Assembly: GCA_964244295.1 (NCBI GenBank)
Contig: CAXTIG010000005.1
Coordinates: 124,001-188,000, forward strand
DNA from: JAJAZB01 sp964244295
GTDB taxonomy: Bacteria > Bacteroidota > Bacteroidia > Cytophagales > Spirosomataceae
DNA length: 64,000 nt
Direction: 5' to 3'
The notes beneath the pieces are model-generated. The model worked only from the letters and a program-made list of their open reading frames with translations, was not told the origin of the DNA and ran no database searches. Of this stretch, positions 22,919 through 30,899 are shown in pieces; position 1 is the first letter of the stretch; the number at the start of each line of letters is the position of its first letter. The position numbers were made by a program, and so were the translations under genes.

Positions 22919-23398
22919 TCAAAAGGTTAGTTGAATGATTCCTTTATTTCTTCGGGGGTTGCCCCGGTGGGTGCGTTGGGTTTTGCCAAAAATTTCCAGC
23001 CAGTCGAGGCGGTCAGATTCGTAGTGAACGCGGAGGCGGTGGCCTTCGGGGTATACGGCCACAAAATACCCGTCGGTCAGGCTCCCCGGCTGGAGGCGCG
23101 TTCGGCGGAGGTCGCTCAGGCGGTCGTGGTGGCGTTCGGTGCGTTCGATGTCGAGAAAGGTCACAAAATCAATGTCGCGGGGGTCGGGGTTGCGGGTGGT
23201 AAAACTACCGTTGAGCCATTGCGTAAACCCGCCGCCGACAATCCCCCGCAACTGGTCGAGGTAGCGGAGGTACTGGTCGAAAACCGGGCGGCGCGTTCGG
23301 GAATCGGGAAACGCCGCCACAAAAACGGCCTCCACCGCCGCAAGGTCGGAATTGAGGGGTTGGTACGGGGTCAGGTGGCCGTAGGCGTCGAACTGCAT
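22919..23398 (-). CDS. DUF6932-like nucleotidyltransferase-fold protein
   Basis: 159 residues. The segment FTQWLNGSFTTRNPDPRDID followed by FVTFLD is the nucleotidyltransferase signature (h-G-S-F, then D-x-D about 10 residues later), as in the uncharacterised DUF6932 group. The late motif GYFVAVYPEGHRLRVHYESD and the C-terminal KGIIQLTF also fit. It may transfer a nucleotide to RNA or protein; toxins and defence enzymes with this fold exist. It lies 12 nt downstream of the integrase and 4 nt upstream of paralogue A, so it is co-expressed with both. The family and function are not proven. Confidence 0.65.
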   Translation of the reverse strand: MQFDAYGHLTPYQPLNSDLAAVEAVFVAAFPDSRTRRPVFDQYLRYLDQLRGIVGGGFTQWLNGSFTTRNPDPRDIDFVTFLDIERTERHHDRLSDLRRTRLQPGSLTDGYFVAVYPEGHRLRVHYESDRLDWLEIFGKTQRTHRGNPRRNKGIIQLTF

Positions 23399-23410
23399 GG
23401 GTGAACGGGG

Positions 23411-24694
23411 TTACACGGCCCTTAAAAACGGGGTTTGTCGCTGGCGTTCGGCCCAAAAGTCTTTCATTTTCCGGGCGTGTTCGTGCGGGGTTACTTTGAT
23501 GTAGGTCAAAAACGCCTTCTCGGTGCGGTGGCCGGTAATGGCCCGGATGGTGACGGTATCGAGGCCCATTTTATAGCAGTTGGTGGCAAAACTACGCCGG
23601 GCGGTGTGGGTGCTGACCAACTCCCATTTTGCCGCCGTGGTCGTGAGGCGAAACCCGCCTTTGGTGATGCGTTCCTCCACGGCATCGGTCAGCCCGGCGC
23701 GTTGGGCAATCTGTTTCAAAAACTCGTTCATCTTCTGGTTGGAAATCGCCGGGGGCAGGGAATTGGCCGTTTTGCCCGCGTACTTGGCGAATACCGTCCG
23801 CACCACGGGGTAAACGGGTATCACCACGGTTTCGCCCGTTTTCTGGGTCTCAATCTCAATAAAATCGCCGTCGGCGGTCAGGTGGCGCGGGTCGAGGCGG
23901 GTAAAATCCGAAAACCGGAGACCCGTCCAGCAGCCCACCAAAAACAAATTCCTCACCCGGTCGAGGCGCGGGGCGGTACTCAGGTCGAGGCAGCGGAGGG
24001 TTTCGAGTTCCTCCTCGTTGAGGTAAATCGCCGATGTCTCCTCGGTAATTTTCTTAAACCGTTTCGAGCGAAAATCGACTTTGGAATTGATACCCCGCTC
24101 GGTGGCCTCGTTGAGAAACGATTTGAGCGTTTTGATATGATTGCCGATGTAGTTGGCCGAATACCCTTTTTTGGTCAGCCAGCCCGTGAAGTCGGCGTAA
24201 AAATCGAGGTTGATTCTATCGAAGTCGAGGGCGCGGTACGCCTTCGTTTTCTTGCTGAACTCCTGAAGTTTTTTCAAAACCACCTTGTAGGCCCGAATCG
24301 TGACCGGCAAAACCCGTTTACTGGTTTCGTTCTCTTCGATGTACCGTTCGATGAAGACGAACAACGTATCGGCCTTTGTTGGCCGGGGCACGTCGCGTCC
24401 CAAGTTGGCGTCGAGCAGTTGGCGCAACTCCTCCGGGGTGGGGTCGGTTTCGTGCTGGGTCTTGTAGGCACTCAGTAGCCGCCCGGCTCTGGATTCCAAA
24501 TCGCTCAGGCGGGCGTTGAGGTCGCTGGCCAGGGGGGAACCTTTGGCCCGTTGGCGGGCGGCATCCCATTGATCGGGCGGAATGGTTTCCTTCGTGGGGT
24601 ACACCAGGCGCTGGGTACCGTACCGGGCTACGAAGTTGATGGGCGTCGGTTTTACCCCGCCCGGAGTGCGGAGGTTGAAACTAAATTTTGCCAC
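23411..24694 (-). CDS. Tyrosine recombinase (integrase) of the element
   Basis: About 427 residues from GTG 24694 (MAKFSFNLRTP). A -7-like TATGTTTG at 24729-24722 would start transcription downstream of the alternative TTG at 24733, which favours the GTG. It has an N-terminal arm-binding part, an SAM-like core-binding domain (TLFVFIERYIEENETSKRV, YSANYIGNHIKTLKSFLNEA) and a catalytic domain with Arg in WTGLRFSDF, HTARRSFATN and GHRTEKAFLTY (nucleophile Tyr). It recombines the tRNA-Gln 3' end with the attP of the element. It is transcribed from the attR side inwards. Confidence 0.93.
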   Translation of the reverse strand: MAKFSFNLRTPGGVKPTPINFVARYGTQRLVYPTKETIPPDQWDAARQRAKGSPLASDLNARLSDLESRAGRLLSAYKTQHETDPTPEELRQLLDANLGRDVPRPTKADTLFVFIERYIEENETSKRVLPVTIRAYKVVLKKLQEFSKKTKAYRALDFDRINLDFYADFTGWLTKKGYSANYIGNHIKTLKSFLNEATERGINSKVDFRSKRFKKITEETSAIYLNEEELETLRCLDLSTAPRLDRVRNLFLVGCWTGLRFSDFTRLDPRHLTADGDFIEIETQKTGETVVIPVYPVVRTVFAKYAGKTANSLPPAISNQKMNEFLKQIAQRAGLTDAVEERITKGGFRLTTTAAKWELVSTHTARRSFATNCYKMGLDTVTIRAITGHRTEKAFLTYIKVTPHEHARKMKDFWAERQRQTPFLRAV

Positions 24695-24885
24695 GTTTTT
24701 AAGTTTGAAAATCGAACGATGCAAACATAGCAAAAACCGACAACCAAATGAATCGGTTGTCGGATCGGTTGTCGAAAACGTTGTATTTATCCGTTCTTAC
24801 TTGTTTTTAGTTGAATCTAAATTTTGAATTAACTAATTGAAGTACAGACAATAATAATAAAAATAAGAATGCGGGAAATTGCATC

Positions 24886-24908
24886 GTTCGAGTCCTTGTC
24901 GGTCAACC
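24886..24908 (+). repeat. attR of the tRNA-Gln element
   Basis: Exact copy of the 23-bp attL (18721-18743), a remnant of the original tRNA-Gln 3' end. It is followed at once by the presumed original tRNA terminator. Confidence 0.9.
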
Positions 24909-24917
24909 AGAAAATCA

Positions 24918-24956
24918 AAACCCCACTCACCGTAAAAAGAGAGCGGGGTTTGTTTT
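24918..24956 (+). terminator. Original tRNA-Gln terminator, now beyond attR
   Basis: AACCCCACTC (24919-24928) pairs with GAGCGGGGTT (24941-24950), one mismatch, followed by TGTTTT. It points in the tRNA direction. Its position just past attR explains why it no longer sits beside the tRNA. Confidence 0.7.
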
Positions 24957-24970
24957 GGGCACCCGTCCAG

Positions 24971-25915
24971 TTATAATTCCGGCAACACCACCCAGTAAAA
25001 CGTCACGATGCGCCGCCGCTGGTCGTTGACCGGCAGCGAAGCGGGCAAGCCCCTGGGAATTTCCTCGCCCAGGCCCAGCACGCTGATCGTGATGTCGAGG
25101 GGATAGGCCCCGGCTTGTTTCCGGGCGCGGATCAGGGTCTCGAGCAAGCCTTTGACGGCCCCCGCCCGGAGTTCGGATAGCTTCCGGTTCAGGTCGCTGC
25201 TGGTGGGATCGGGCACGTCGTCTTCTTTCGCCAGGCGCCGGGCCAATTCATGGTACAGCCGACTTCCCGGTTCCACGGGAGTGGCGTCGGAATAGCCCGT
25301 GACGATGATCTCGCCCTTCAATTTCTTGAAACCGTCTTTGTACTTCTCGGCGAACGTGAACAGTTTTTGAACAATGGGCCGGAACCGCCGCTGCCCTTCC
25401 CGTACCTGCTCGGAGTTGAAAGTGAATTCGCCCGATTCGAACAGGGTCTTGATTTCGGAGCGGCTGAAGGTTTCGTTTCCCAGAAAATCAACGATGACCT
25501 CCGTTTTTTTGTCCAAAATCCGGAGCGTCTCCGCCGACTTCATCACGGCCCGGTTGGCTACCGTCAGCACCTCACTTTCGCGTTGTTTACTTTGCCCGCT
25601 CGCGTACGAATCCACGCCGGCCAGGGCCCGTCGCAGTTGCTGGCGGTTGGCTTCGATGGTGGCCCGTTCGGCGACCACGTAGGACTGAATTTCGTCGTTG
25701 GCCGATCCCGCTATCTTCCCCTCGGCAGTGGCTTTACCGGACTGTTCAGCCAGTTTATCCAGCAACTTCAGCGTGTTCTCCTGCGATTGCAGGGCGGTGG
25801 TCAGGGCCAGCGAAGAGCGCCTGACCGCCGTGGTGTTACGCGAACAAGCCAGTGTCCAGAAAACGACCACCAGCATCGTGAGAAAGCGCGTTGGGAAAGA
25901 AGAGGGAGCACTCAT
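24971..25915 (-). CDS. OmpA-like lipoprotein
   Basis: 314 residues. The lipoprotein signal is TMLVVVFWTLACSRN with the lipobox Cys near residue 24. A long helical, probably coiled-coil region follows (LKLLDKLAEQSGKATAEG to about residue 140). The C-terminal domain resembles OmpA/MotB: FTFNSEQVREGQRRFRPIV, IIVTGYSDATPVEPGS, LRAGAVKGLLETL and NDQRRRIVTFYW. It probably anchors to peptidoglycan from the membrane. Its start overlaps the kinase stop by 4 nt (ATGA type), so the two are coupled. Confidence 0.75.
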   Translation of the reverse strand: MSAPSSFPTRFLTMLVVVFWTLACSRNTTAVRRSSLALTTALQSQENTLKLLDKLAEQSGKATAEGKIAGSANDEIQSYVVAERATIEANRQQLRRALAGVDSYASGQSKQRESEVLTVANRAVMKSAETLRILDKKTEVIVDFLGNETFSRSEIKTLFESGEFTFNSEQVREGQRRFRPIVQKLFTFAEKYKDGFKKLKGEIIVTGYSDATPVEPGSRLYHELARRLAKEDDVPDPTSSDLNRKLSELRAGAVKGLLETLIRARKQAGAYPLDITISVLGLGEEIPRGLPASLPVNDQRRRIVTFYWVVLPEL

Positions 25916-27648
25916 TGATTTACTTCGGTATCGGGTACAAACGTCTGCTTTAATTTTTTTCTACGCTTGGGCACCGGAGTGGTTTTTACGCTCACGTCGC
26001 CTTTCAATTGCTTCATCCATTCCTGCAAGGCGGGTTCGGGTCGGAGCGTGTAGGCGGTTTCGTACCAGTGCAGGGCGGCCTGCCGGGTGGCCGGATCGCC
26101 GTTTTTTTGGTAAGCCAGTCGTGCTTCGGCGGCCCGAACCGCGCACATGACGTAGAGCGAATCCAGCCCCGGGCCGCCATCCGGCGCGGTTCGATGGCGG
26201 GCAAATGCCCGGCGGGCAGCGGCAAAAACCGCCGGGTGCCGGGCGCGGGGTATCCGCCCCAACCCGAGCAAAAGCCGGGTCGCCTGCCGCCATGAAAGCG
26301 GGGTAACCCCGTCGGAATCCGGCGGTAGTTGGGCCGTCGACTTTGCAGCAGGGAGCACAGCAGTTTCGGTGGTCGGTGGGGTCGCGGAATCGGTCGTGGT
26401 GGCTGGGTTCTGCACTGCCCGCGAGGAGGCATTCCAAAAGTAGCCCGCCAAAATTCCGCCCAGCACCAGTACCAACACCAGTCCTCCCACCGCCCGCTTC
26501 CCCGCTGAAATCGCTGGTTGGTTGGTTTGGATCGAAGTTCGTGGCGATACCGGCCTGCTGTTTTCTTCGGGCCGGTCAGCGTGGGCCGGGGCCGGGATGC
26601 GATCGCCGGAGGGCTTGGCAGCGGGCACAGAAACCCGTTTTGTCGGGGCAACCGGCGTTGAGGCCGCTTCCGGCGACCTCCCCCCACTGATTTCGGTCGG
26701 GTCGCTGGGGGCAGTGACCCGGCTGACGGGAATGATGCCCCCCCTGGGTTCGGTCACAACGGTAGTCGGTTCCTCCCGAACGGGCTGACCCAAGCCCGGT
26801 TGGGACGGCAGCCGGAGCGCGTCGAGGTCAGCCAGAAATTCCGGCACGAGTTGGTACCGGTCGGCGGGGTCTTTGCGGGTGGCCCGTTGGATGAGGGGGT
26901 TGAAAACGGCCAGTTCGCCCGGCAGCTCGGGCAACGGTTTTTTGAGGATGGCCTCCTGAATGTCGAACGCACTGCGGGTGCTCAGGCCATCGTAGGGGCT
27001 GCGGCCCATCAGCAGGGTGTGGATCAGGACCCCCAGCGAGTAAATGTCCGTGCGGTGGTCTACCTCCTTCAGGCCCCGCACCTGCTCCGGACTCATGTAC
27101 ATCGGCGAACCCAGCACTTCCTGCACGCCGGTTAGTCCCAGTGCCATGCTGTTGAGTTGGGCTTCGCGCTGGTCGAGGGCTTTGGCAATTCCGAAATCCA
27201 TAATTTTCAGCTTGCCGGTGTCGGTCAGGAAAAAATTACTCGGCTTTACGTCGCGGTGAACGATTTTCCGGGCGTGGCAGGTAGCAAACGCGGGCAGCAA
27301 CTGCCGCATCCAGGCGAGAAGTTGGGCCGGGGCCACCGGTCCTTCGCGCCGGATGTACCGCAGCAAATCGACCCCCGTGAGGAGTTCCATCACGATGGCC
27401 ATCCGCTGACCGTCTTCCAAAAAATCCCGGATTTGGCAAACCTGCTCGATGTCACGCAGCGATTTGAGGGCCTCCATCTCGTTGCGAAAGCGCTTGCGGA
27501 TTGCCTCGTGGGTGGCCAGGTCGAGGTTGAGCACTTTAATCGCAAATGGATCCTGAAGGCTGTTGACAGCGAAATACACCTTCGCCATGCCCCCGGAGCC
27601 AATTTGGTGCCGGAGGGTGTAGGAAGCGATGCGTTCGGGTTCCACCAT
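25912..27648 (-). CDS. Membrane-anchored Ser/Thr protein kinase
   Basis: 578 residues from ATG 27648 (MVEPERIASYTLRHQIGSGG). The kinase domain shows the glycine loop IGSGGMAKVYFA, Lys in PFAIKVLN, catalytic loop VHRDVKPSNFF, DFGIAKAL and SPEQVRGL. A proline-rich linker follows, then a membrane helix (VGGLVLVLVLGGILAGYFW) and a helical C-terminal region rich in Ala and Tyr that may hold TPR-like repeats outside. It is of the bacterial Pkn2 type. Co-translation with the OmpA-like lipoprotein suggests a signal from the envelope. Confidence 0.9.
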   Translation of the reverse strand: MVEPERIASYTLRHQIGSGGMAKVYFAVNSLQDPFAIKVLNLDLATHEAIRKRFRNEMEALKSLRDIEQVCQIRDFLEDGQRMAIVMELLTGVDLLRYIRREGPVAPAQLLAWMRQLLPAFATCHARKIVHRDVKPSNFFLTDTGKLKIMDFGIAKALDQREAQLNSMALGLTGVQEVLGSPMYMSPEQVRGLKEVDHRTDIYSLGVLIHTLLMGRSPYDGLSTRSAFDIQEAILKKPLPELPGELAVFNPLIQRATRKDPADRYQLVPEFLADLDALRLPSQPGLGQPVREEPTTVVTEPRGGIIPVSRVTAPSDPTEISGGRSPEAASTPVAPTKRVSVPAAKPSGDRIPAPAHADRPEENSRPVSPRTSIQTNQPAISAGKRAVGGLVLVLVLGGILAGYFWNASSRAVQNPATTTDSATPPTTETAVLPAAKSTAQLPPDSDGVTPLSWRQATRLLLGLGRIPRARHPAVFAAARRAFARHRTAPDGGPGLDSLYVMCAVRAAEARLAYQKNGDPATRQAALHWYETAYTLRPEPALQEWMKQLKGDVSVKTTPVPKRRKKLKQTFVPDTEVNQ

Positions 27649-27791
27649 GAGCGCAGGGAAAGGCGGATGAATCGAGAGGGGTAGCTTGACCACCAACGGG
27701 TTGGCACGAAAGATAAGAATTTTTGGGGTTGGCGACCCGTGGTGCCGGGGAACTTCCCCCACCCGCCCCGGCTTTTCTCCCAAAAACTGCC

Positions 27792-28325
27792 ATGAAAACC
27801 CTCCTCGCCCTCTCCGGCAGCCTGCGCACCGACTCGGCCAACGCCACAATTCTCCGCGCCCTCGCCGCCCAGGCTCCCGCCGGAGTGCAGTTCGTTTTTT
27901 ACGAAAATCTGGCCTCTATTCCGCCCTTCGCGCCGACACCCAACGAAACCGAACCGCCCGCTGCCGTTACCGACCTGCGCCGCCAGATGGCCGCCGCCGA
28001 TGGCGTGATCGTCTGCACACCGGAGTACGCCTTCGGCATTCCCGGTGCGCTCAAAAACGCGCTTGACTGGACAGTAGGTTCGGGTGATTTTTTGGGGAAA
28101 CCCGTGGTACTCATCACGGCTTCGCTGGTCGGCGACAAGGCCCACCAGGCCCTTGCCTGGGTGTTCGAGGCGCTCGGGGCCAACGTGGTGCCGGGCGGTA
28201 CGTTGCTGATTTCAGGGGTAAGGCAGAAGCTTGGCCCGTCCGGCACCGTAACCGATCCCGCCACCGCCCAGGCGCTCCAAACCGTGCTCGACGCGCTGGT
28301 TACGGCGGTGAATAACCTTCCTTGA
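27792..28325 (+). CDS. NAD(P)H-dependent FMN reductase
   Basis: 177 residues from ATG 27792 (MKTLLALSGSLRTDSANATI). The flavodoxin-like signature is clear: LSGSLRTDSAN for FMN phosphate, VIVCTPEYAFGIPGALKNAL near residue 76 and LGKPVVLITAS. This is the SsuE/YieF-type family that reduces FMN or quinones with NAD(P)H in the cytoplasm. The longer upstream frame would overlap the divergent kinase promoter region and is rejected. It is divergent from the kinase gene. Confidence 0.88.
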   Translation: MKTLLALSGSLRTDSANATILRALAAQAPAGVQFVFYENLASIPPFAPTPNETEPPAAVTDLRRQMAAADGVIVCTPEYAFGIPGALKNALDWTVGSGDFLGKPVVLITASLVGDKAHQALAWVFEALGANVVPGGTLLISGVRQKLGPSGTVTDPATAQALQTVLDALVTAVNNLP

Positions 28326-28385
28326 CCTTGGTTTTTATCTTCAAAAAAGCTGTTTAGAATTTAGAAAAAGGGTCTGTTCCACAGC

Positions 28386-28519
28386 GGCAGTTCCACTGGG
28401 GCTGTCATCCCGACGCAGGAGGGATCTCGTTGGTTTGCCATACCCTTTGCCGGTAGCCAACAGTTCGATTCCCAAACGAGATCCCTCCTGCGTCGGGATG
28501 ACAGCCTAGTGGAACTGCC
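28386..28519. repeat. Large near-perfect inverted repeat
   Basis: The arms, about 46 nt each (from 28386 and to 28519), differ only by small gaps. The core is CTGTCATCCCGACGCAGGAG. The loop is about 40 nt. It is a member of the GTCAT...ATGAC intergenic family. Confidence 0.75.
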
Positions 28520-28560
28520 CCTTTTTCCTAAAAACTCAAATACTAAACAGGTTCAAAATC

Positions 28561-28597
28561 AAAAAAGCCGCTCAGAATAGTTCTGAGCGGCTTTTTT
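28561..28597. terminator. Bidirectional terminator
   Basis: GCCGCTCAGAA (28567-28577) and TTCTGAGCGGC (28581-28591) pair around TAG, with A6 on the left and T6 on the right. It serves the convergent FMN reductase and DEAD-box helicase genes. Confidence 0.88.
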
Positions 28598-28599
28598 GA

Positions 28600-30123
28600 T
28601 TAATCCTGCGAAACAACCGGGTTGGCCGTTCCTTCGGCCCGAACCTCATTGGGTTGGCTCTCTCCGAGCTTGGGGCCTTTGGGCCGGTTGCGCTTTTTCT
28701 TGCGGCGGCGGGCCGGGTCGCCGGGCTGACCGTCGGGGCGGAGAGCCTGGGCCACGGCTGGAATCGGAGCGCCGTTTTCAGCCACCGGAGCCGGGGCTGA
28801 ATACTCCCGCCGGGGCGGGCGGCCATCCGGTCGACGCTCGCCCCGGGGCCGGTCGCCATCGCGGCGGGGCGGGCGACCGTCGCTGCGGGCCGGGCCGGAA
28901 CCACTGCGTCCGCGAGGACCGCTACTACCACCTCCGCCGTCGCGTTTGGCGCGTAGGCCGCTGAAGCGGACGGGGTCGAATTCGGGGGCGGGCCCGTAGC
29001 CCAACTCTTCGGTGATGCTGCGTTTTTCGACGGTTTTTTCCAGCAATTTCTCGATCCGTACCACCCGGTCCTGATCCTGGTCGCTGATGAAGGTGATGGC
29101 CGTCCCGGTGGTGGCGGCGCGGGCGGTGCGGCCAATCCGGTGGACGTAGTCCTCGGCGTCGCGGGGGATGTCGTAGTTCACCACGTGGGTGAGGTTGTCG
29201 ATGTCGATGCCCCGCGAGAGTACGTCGGTGGCGACGAGAATGGGAAACGTTTTGTTTTTGAAATCGCGCAATACCACTTCGCGATCATCTTGTTCCAGGT
29301 CGGAAGAGATGCCCCGCGCTGCGTAGCCCAGTTTACTGATGGCCCTTGCGATGTGCCCCACTTCCGACTTGCGCGAGGTGAAGAGCACCATGCTTTGCAC
29401 ATTGCTCTTTTTGATGAGGTGTTCCAGAATCGGCAGTTTCTGGCGGTCGTAGGCCATGTAAAACTGCTGGTCGATGCCCTCGGCGGGTTTGGAAACGGCC
29501 AGCCGGATTTCGTGCGGTTCGCGCAGGATGCGTTTGGCAAATTCACGAATTTTATTCGGCATCGTGGCCGAAAAAAGCAGCGTCTGGCGCTCGGTGGGCA
29601 GGGTTTTGACGATGTTCAGAATGTCGTCCGAAAAACCCATGTCGAGCATTTTGTCGGCCTCGTCGAGCACGAGGTAGTCGATTTTGTCGAACTTCACGTA
29701 GCCCAACTGCATGTGGGCCATGAGCCGCCCCGGCGTGGCGATGATGATGTCAGCCCCGGTGGTGAGTGCCTTGCGTTGCTGGTCCCAGCCGTCGCCGCCG
29801 CCGCCGCCGTAAATGGCGGTGCTGCTCGCCTGCACGAAGTAGCTGAAGCCCTCCACCTGCTCGTCAATTTGCTTGGCCAGCTCGCGGGTGGGCACCAGAA
29901 TGAGCGTGCTGGTGTGGTCGTGGTTGGCGTGTGAGATTTTGTCGAGGAGCGGAATGAGGTAGGCGGCGGTTTTGCCGGTGCCGGTCTGGGCGGAGGCGAT
30001 GAGGTCGCGGCCTTCGAGGATTTTCGGGATGGCTTGCTCCTGAATGGGCGTGGCCTGGAGGTAATTCATGGCATCCACGCCGGCCAGCAGGTCGTCGTGG
30101 AGATTAAAATCGTGAAAAGTCAA
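28600..30123 (-). CDS. DEAD-box RNA helicase (RhlE-like)
   Basis: 507 residues. Motifs in order: Q motif ATPIQEQAIP, Walker A AQTGTGKT near residue 48, PTRELA, TPGRL, VLDEADKML, SATMP, then ARGISSDLEQDDREVVL, VATDVLSRGID and HRIGRTARA. The C-terminal tail of about 110 residues is rich in R and G with a basic end (RRRKKKRNRPKGPK), typical of RNA-binding tails. It remodels RNA, often at low temperature or in ribosome assembly. A -7-like TATCTTTG at 30203-30196 (minus) is a likely promoter. The gene is divergent from the 30299 gene. Confidence 0.92.
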   Translation of the reverse strand: MTFHDFNLHDDLLAGVDAMNYLQATPIQEQAIPKILEGRDLIASAQTGTGKTAAYLIPLLDKISHANHDHTSTLILVPTRELAKQIDEQVEGFSYFVQASSTAIYGGGGGDGWDQQRKALTTGADIIIATPGRLMAHMQLGYVKFDKIDYLVLDEADKMLDMGFSDDILNIVKTLPTERQTLLFSATMPNKIREFAKRILREPHEIRLAVSKPAEGIDQQFYMAYDRQKLPILEHLIKKSNVQSMVLFTSRKSEVGHIARAISKLGYAARGISSDLEQDDREVVLRDFKNKTFPILVATDVLSRGIDIDNLTHVVNYDIPRDAEDYVHRIGRTARAATTGTAITFISDQDQDRVVRIEKLLEKTVEKRSITEELGYGPAPEFDPVRFSGLRAKRDGGGGSSGPRGRSGSGPARSDGRPPRRDGDRPRGERRPDGRPPRREYSAPAPVAENGAPIPAVAQALRPDGQPGDPARRRKKKRNRPKGPKLGESQPNEVRAEGTANPVVSQD

Positions 30124-30298
30124 GGAACAGCACGTTTAAAGTGGAAAGAATACGCTGACCACTTTTGCCGGGCCAGCTAACCGCTTGATTGGTAGCAAAG
30201 ATAGGGCTTTTGCGCCGAGGAATAAGCCGAGGCGGGGCGGGCTTGTGGGGTTGGGGGAAAGTTTTTAAGTTAGCGGGGCGATTGCGACCCCGATTCCC

Positions 30299-30754
30299 AT
30301 GAGCAAGAAACAATCCCTGATTCGCTGGTACCGGACGCAGATTTCCGACCTCACGCTGCGTTTGGAAGACGCTGAATTCAACGGAGTGGAGGTTGAACTC
30401 CGCGAAGCGTTGGAGGAAAGCCGAACCCGTTTCGAGTATTTACTGAATCTGATTCTCTTCGACGGTGAAGTTCGGGGCGAACCGCCGAAACGAATCATCC
30501 GCGCCACTAAACCCCAGCCAGCCATGCCAGCCTACGATTTCGACGCGTACTTCGAGCAGTTGCAAGCCGCCGAAAGCACCGAAGCGCGGCAAGCCGTCCG
30601 CCAGGAGAGGGAAAACTACGTTGCCTCGCTCTCCGAAACCGAGCGACAGCAATTTCGCGAAGCGTACAACCAGTACCTGAAAGCCGAAGCCGAGCGCTTC
30701 CGCCGCATGGCCGACCAGGCCGAGGAGATGTTTGGGGTGAAGCGGGCGGCGTGA
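30299..30754 (+). CDS. Unknown charged helical protein
   Basis: 151 residues, strongly helical and charged (ISDLTLRLEDAEFNGVEVEL, AAESTEARQAVRQERENYVA, ERFRRMADQAEEMFGV). It may form coiled coils. No signal peptide, membrane segment or known family was recognised. It is divergent from the DEAD-box gene and ends before a perfect palindromic terminator. Confidence 0.65.
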   Translation: MSKKQSLIRWYRTQISDLTLRLEDAEFNGVEVELREALEESRTRFEYLLNLILFDGEVRGEPPKRIIRATKPQPAMPAYDFDAYFEQLQAAESTEARQAVRQERENYVASLSETERQQFREAYNQYLKAEAERFRRMADQAEEMFGVKRAA

Positions 30755-30839
30755 GGGGAGTTACAAACTTCGGGTTATGGCCGTTCGGTTCTCGCGGGGG
30801 TCGGACAATCAACGCTTTTTCCCTACTCAATACCGCCCT

Positions 30840-30895
30840 ACCATCAAACGTGAAAACCACTCCCGACATCGGGAGTGGTTTTCACGTTTGATGGT
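30840..30895. terminator. Perfect 27-bp palindromic terminator
   Basis: Arms 30840-30866 and 30869-30895 are exact complements around a 2-nt centre; the core includes GAAAACCACTCCCGA. It lies between two convergent genes (30299 + and 30900 -), ending 5 nt from the stop of the latter. Confidence 0.8.
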
Positions 30896-30899
30896 GAAG

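Larger units (their letters stand above)
18721..24908. mobile_element. Integrative element of about 6.2 kb at the tRNA-Gln 3' end
   Basis: It is bounded by a 23-bp direct repeat of the tRNA-Gln 3' end (18721-18743 and 24886-24908). All of its genes lie on the minus strand: tyrosine integrase, nucleotidyltransferase-like gene, two 79-aa paralogues, an AT-rich gene of unknown function, excisionase-like HTH protein, a small unknown protein, a Rep-like protein and a DUF2158 protein. No capsid, terminase or conjugation gene is present. It fits a small integrative, possibly circularising and mobilisable element or phage satellite rather than a complete prophage. Confidence 0.9.

Noticed and set aside
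18721..24908. Complete prophage
   Set aside because: Att sites and integrase are present, but no capsid, portal, terminase or tail gene fits in 6.2 kb.
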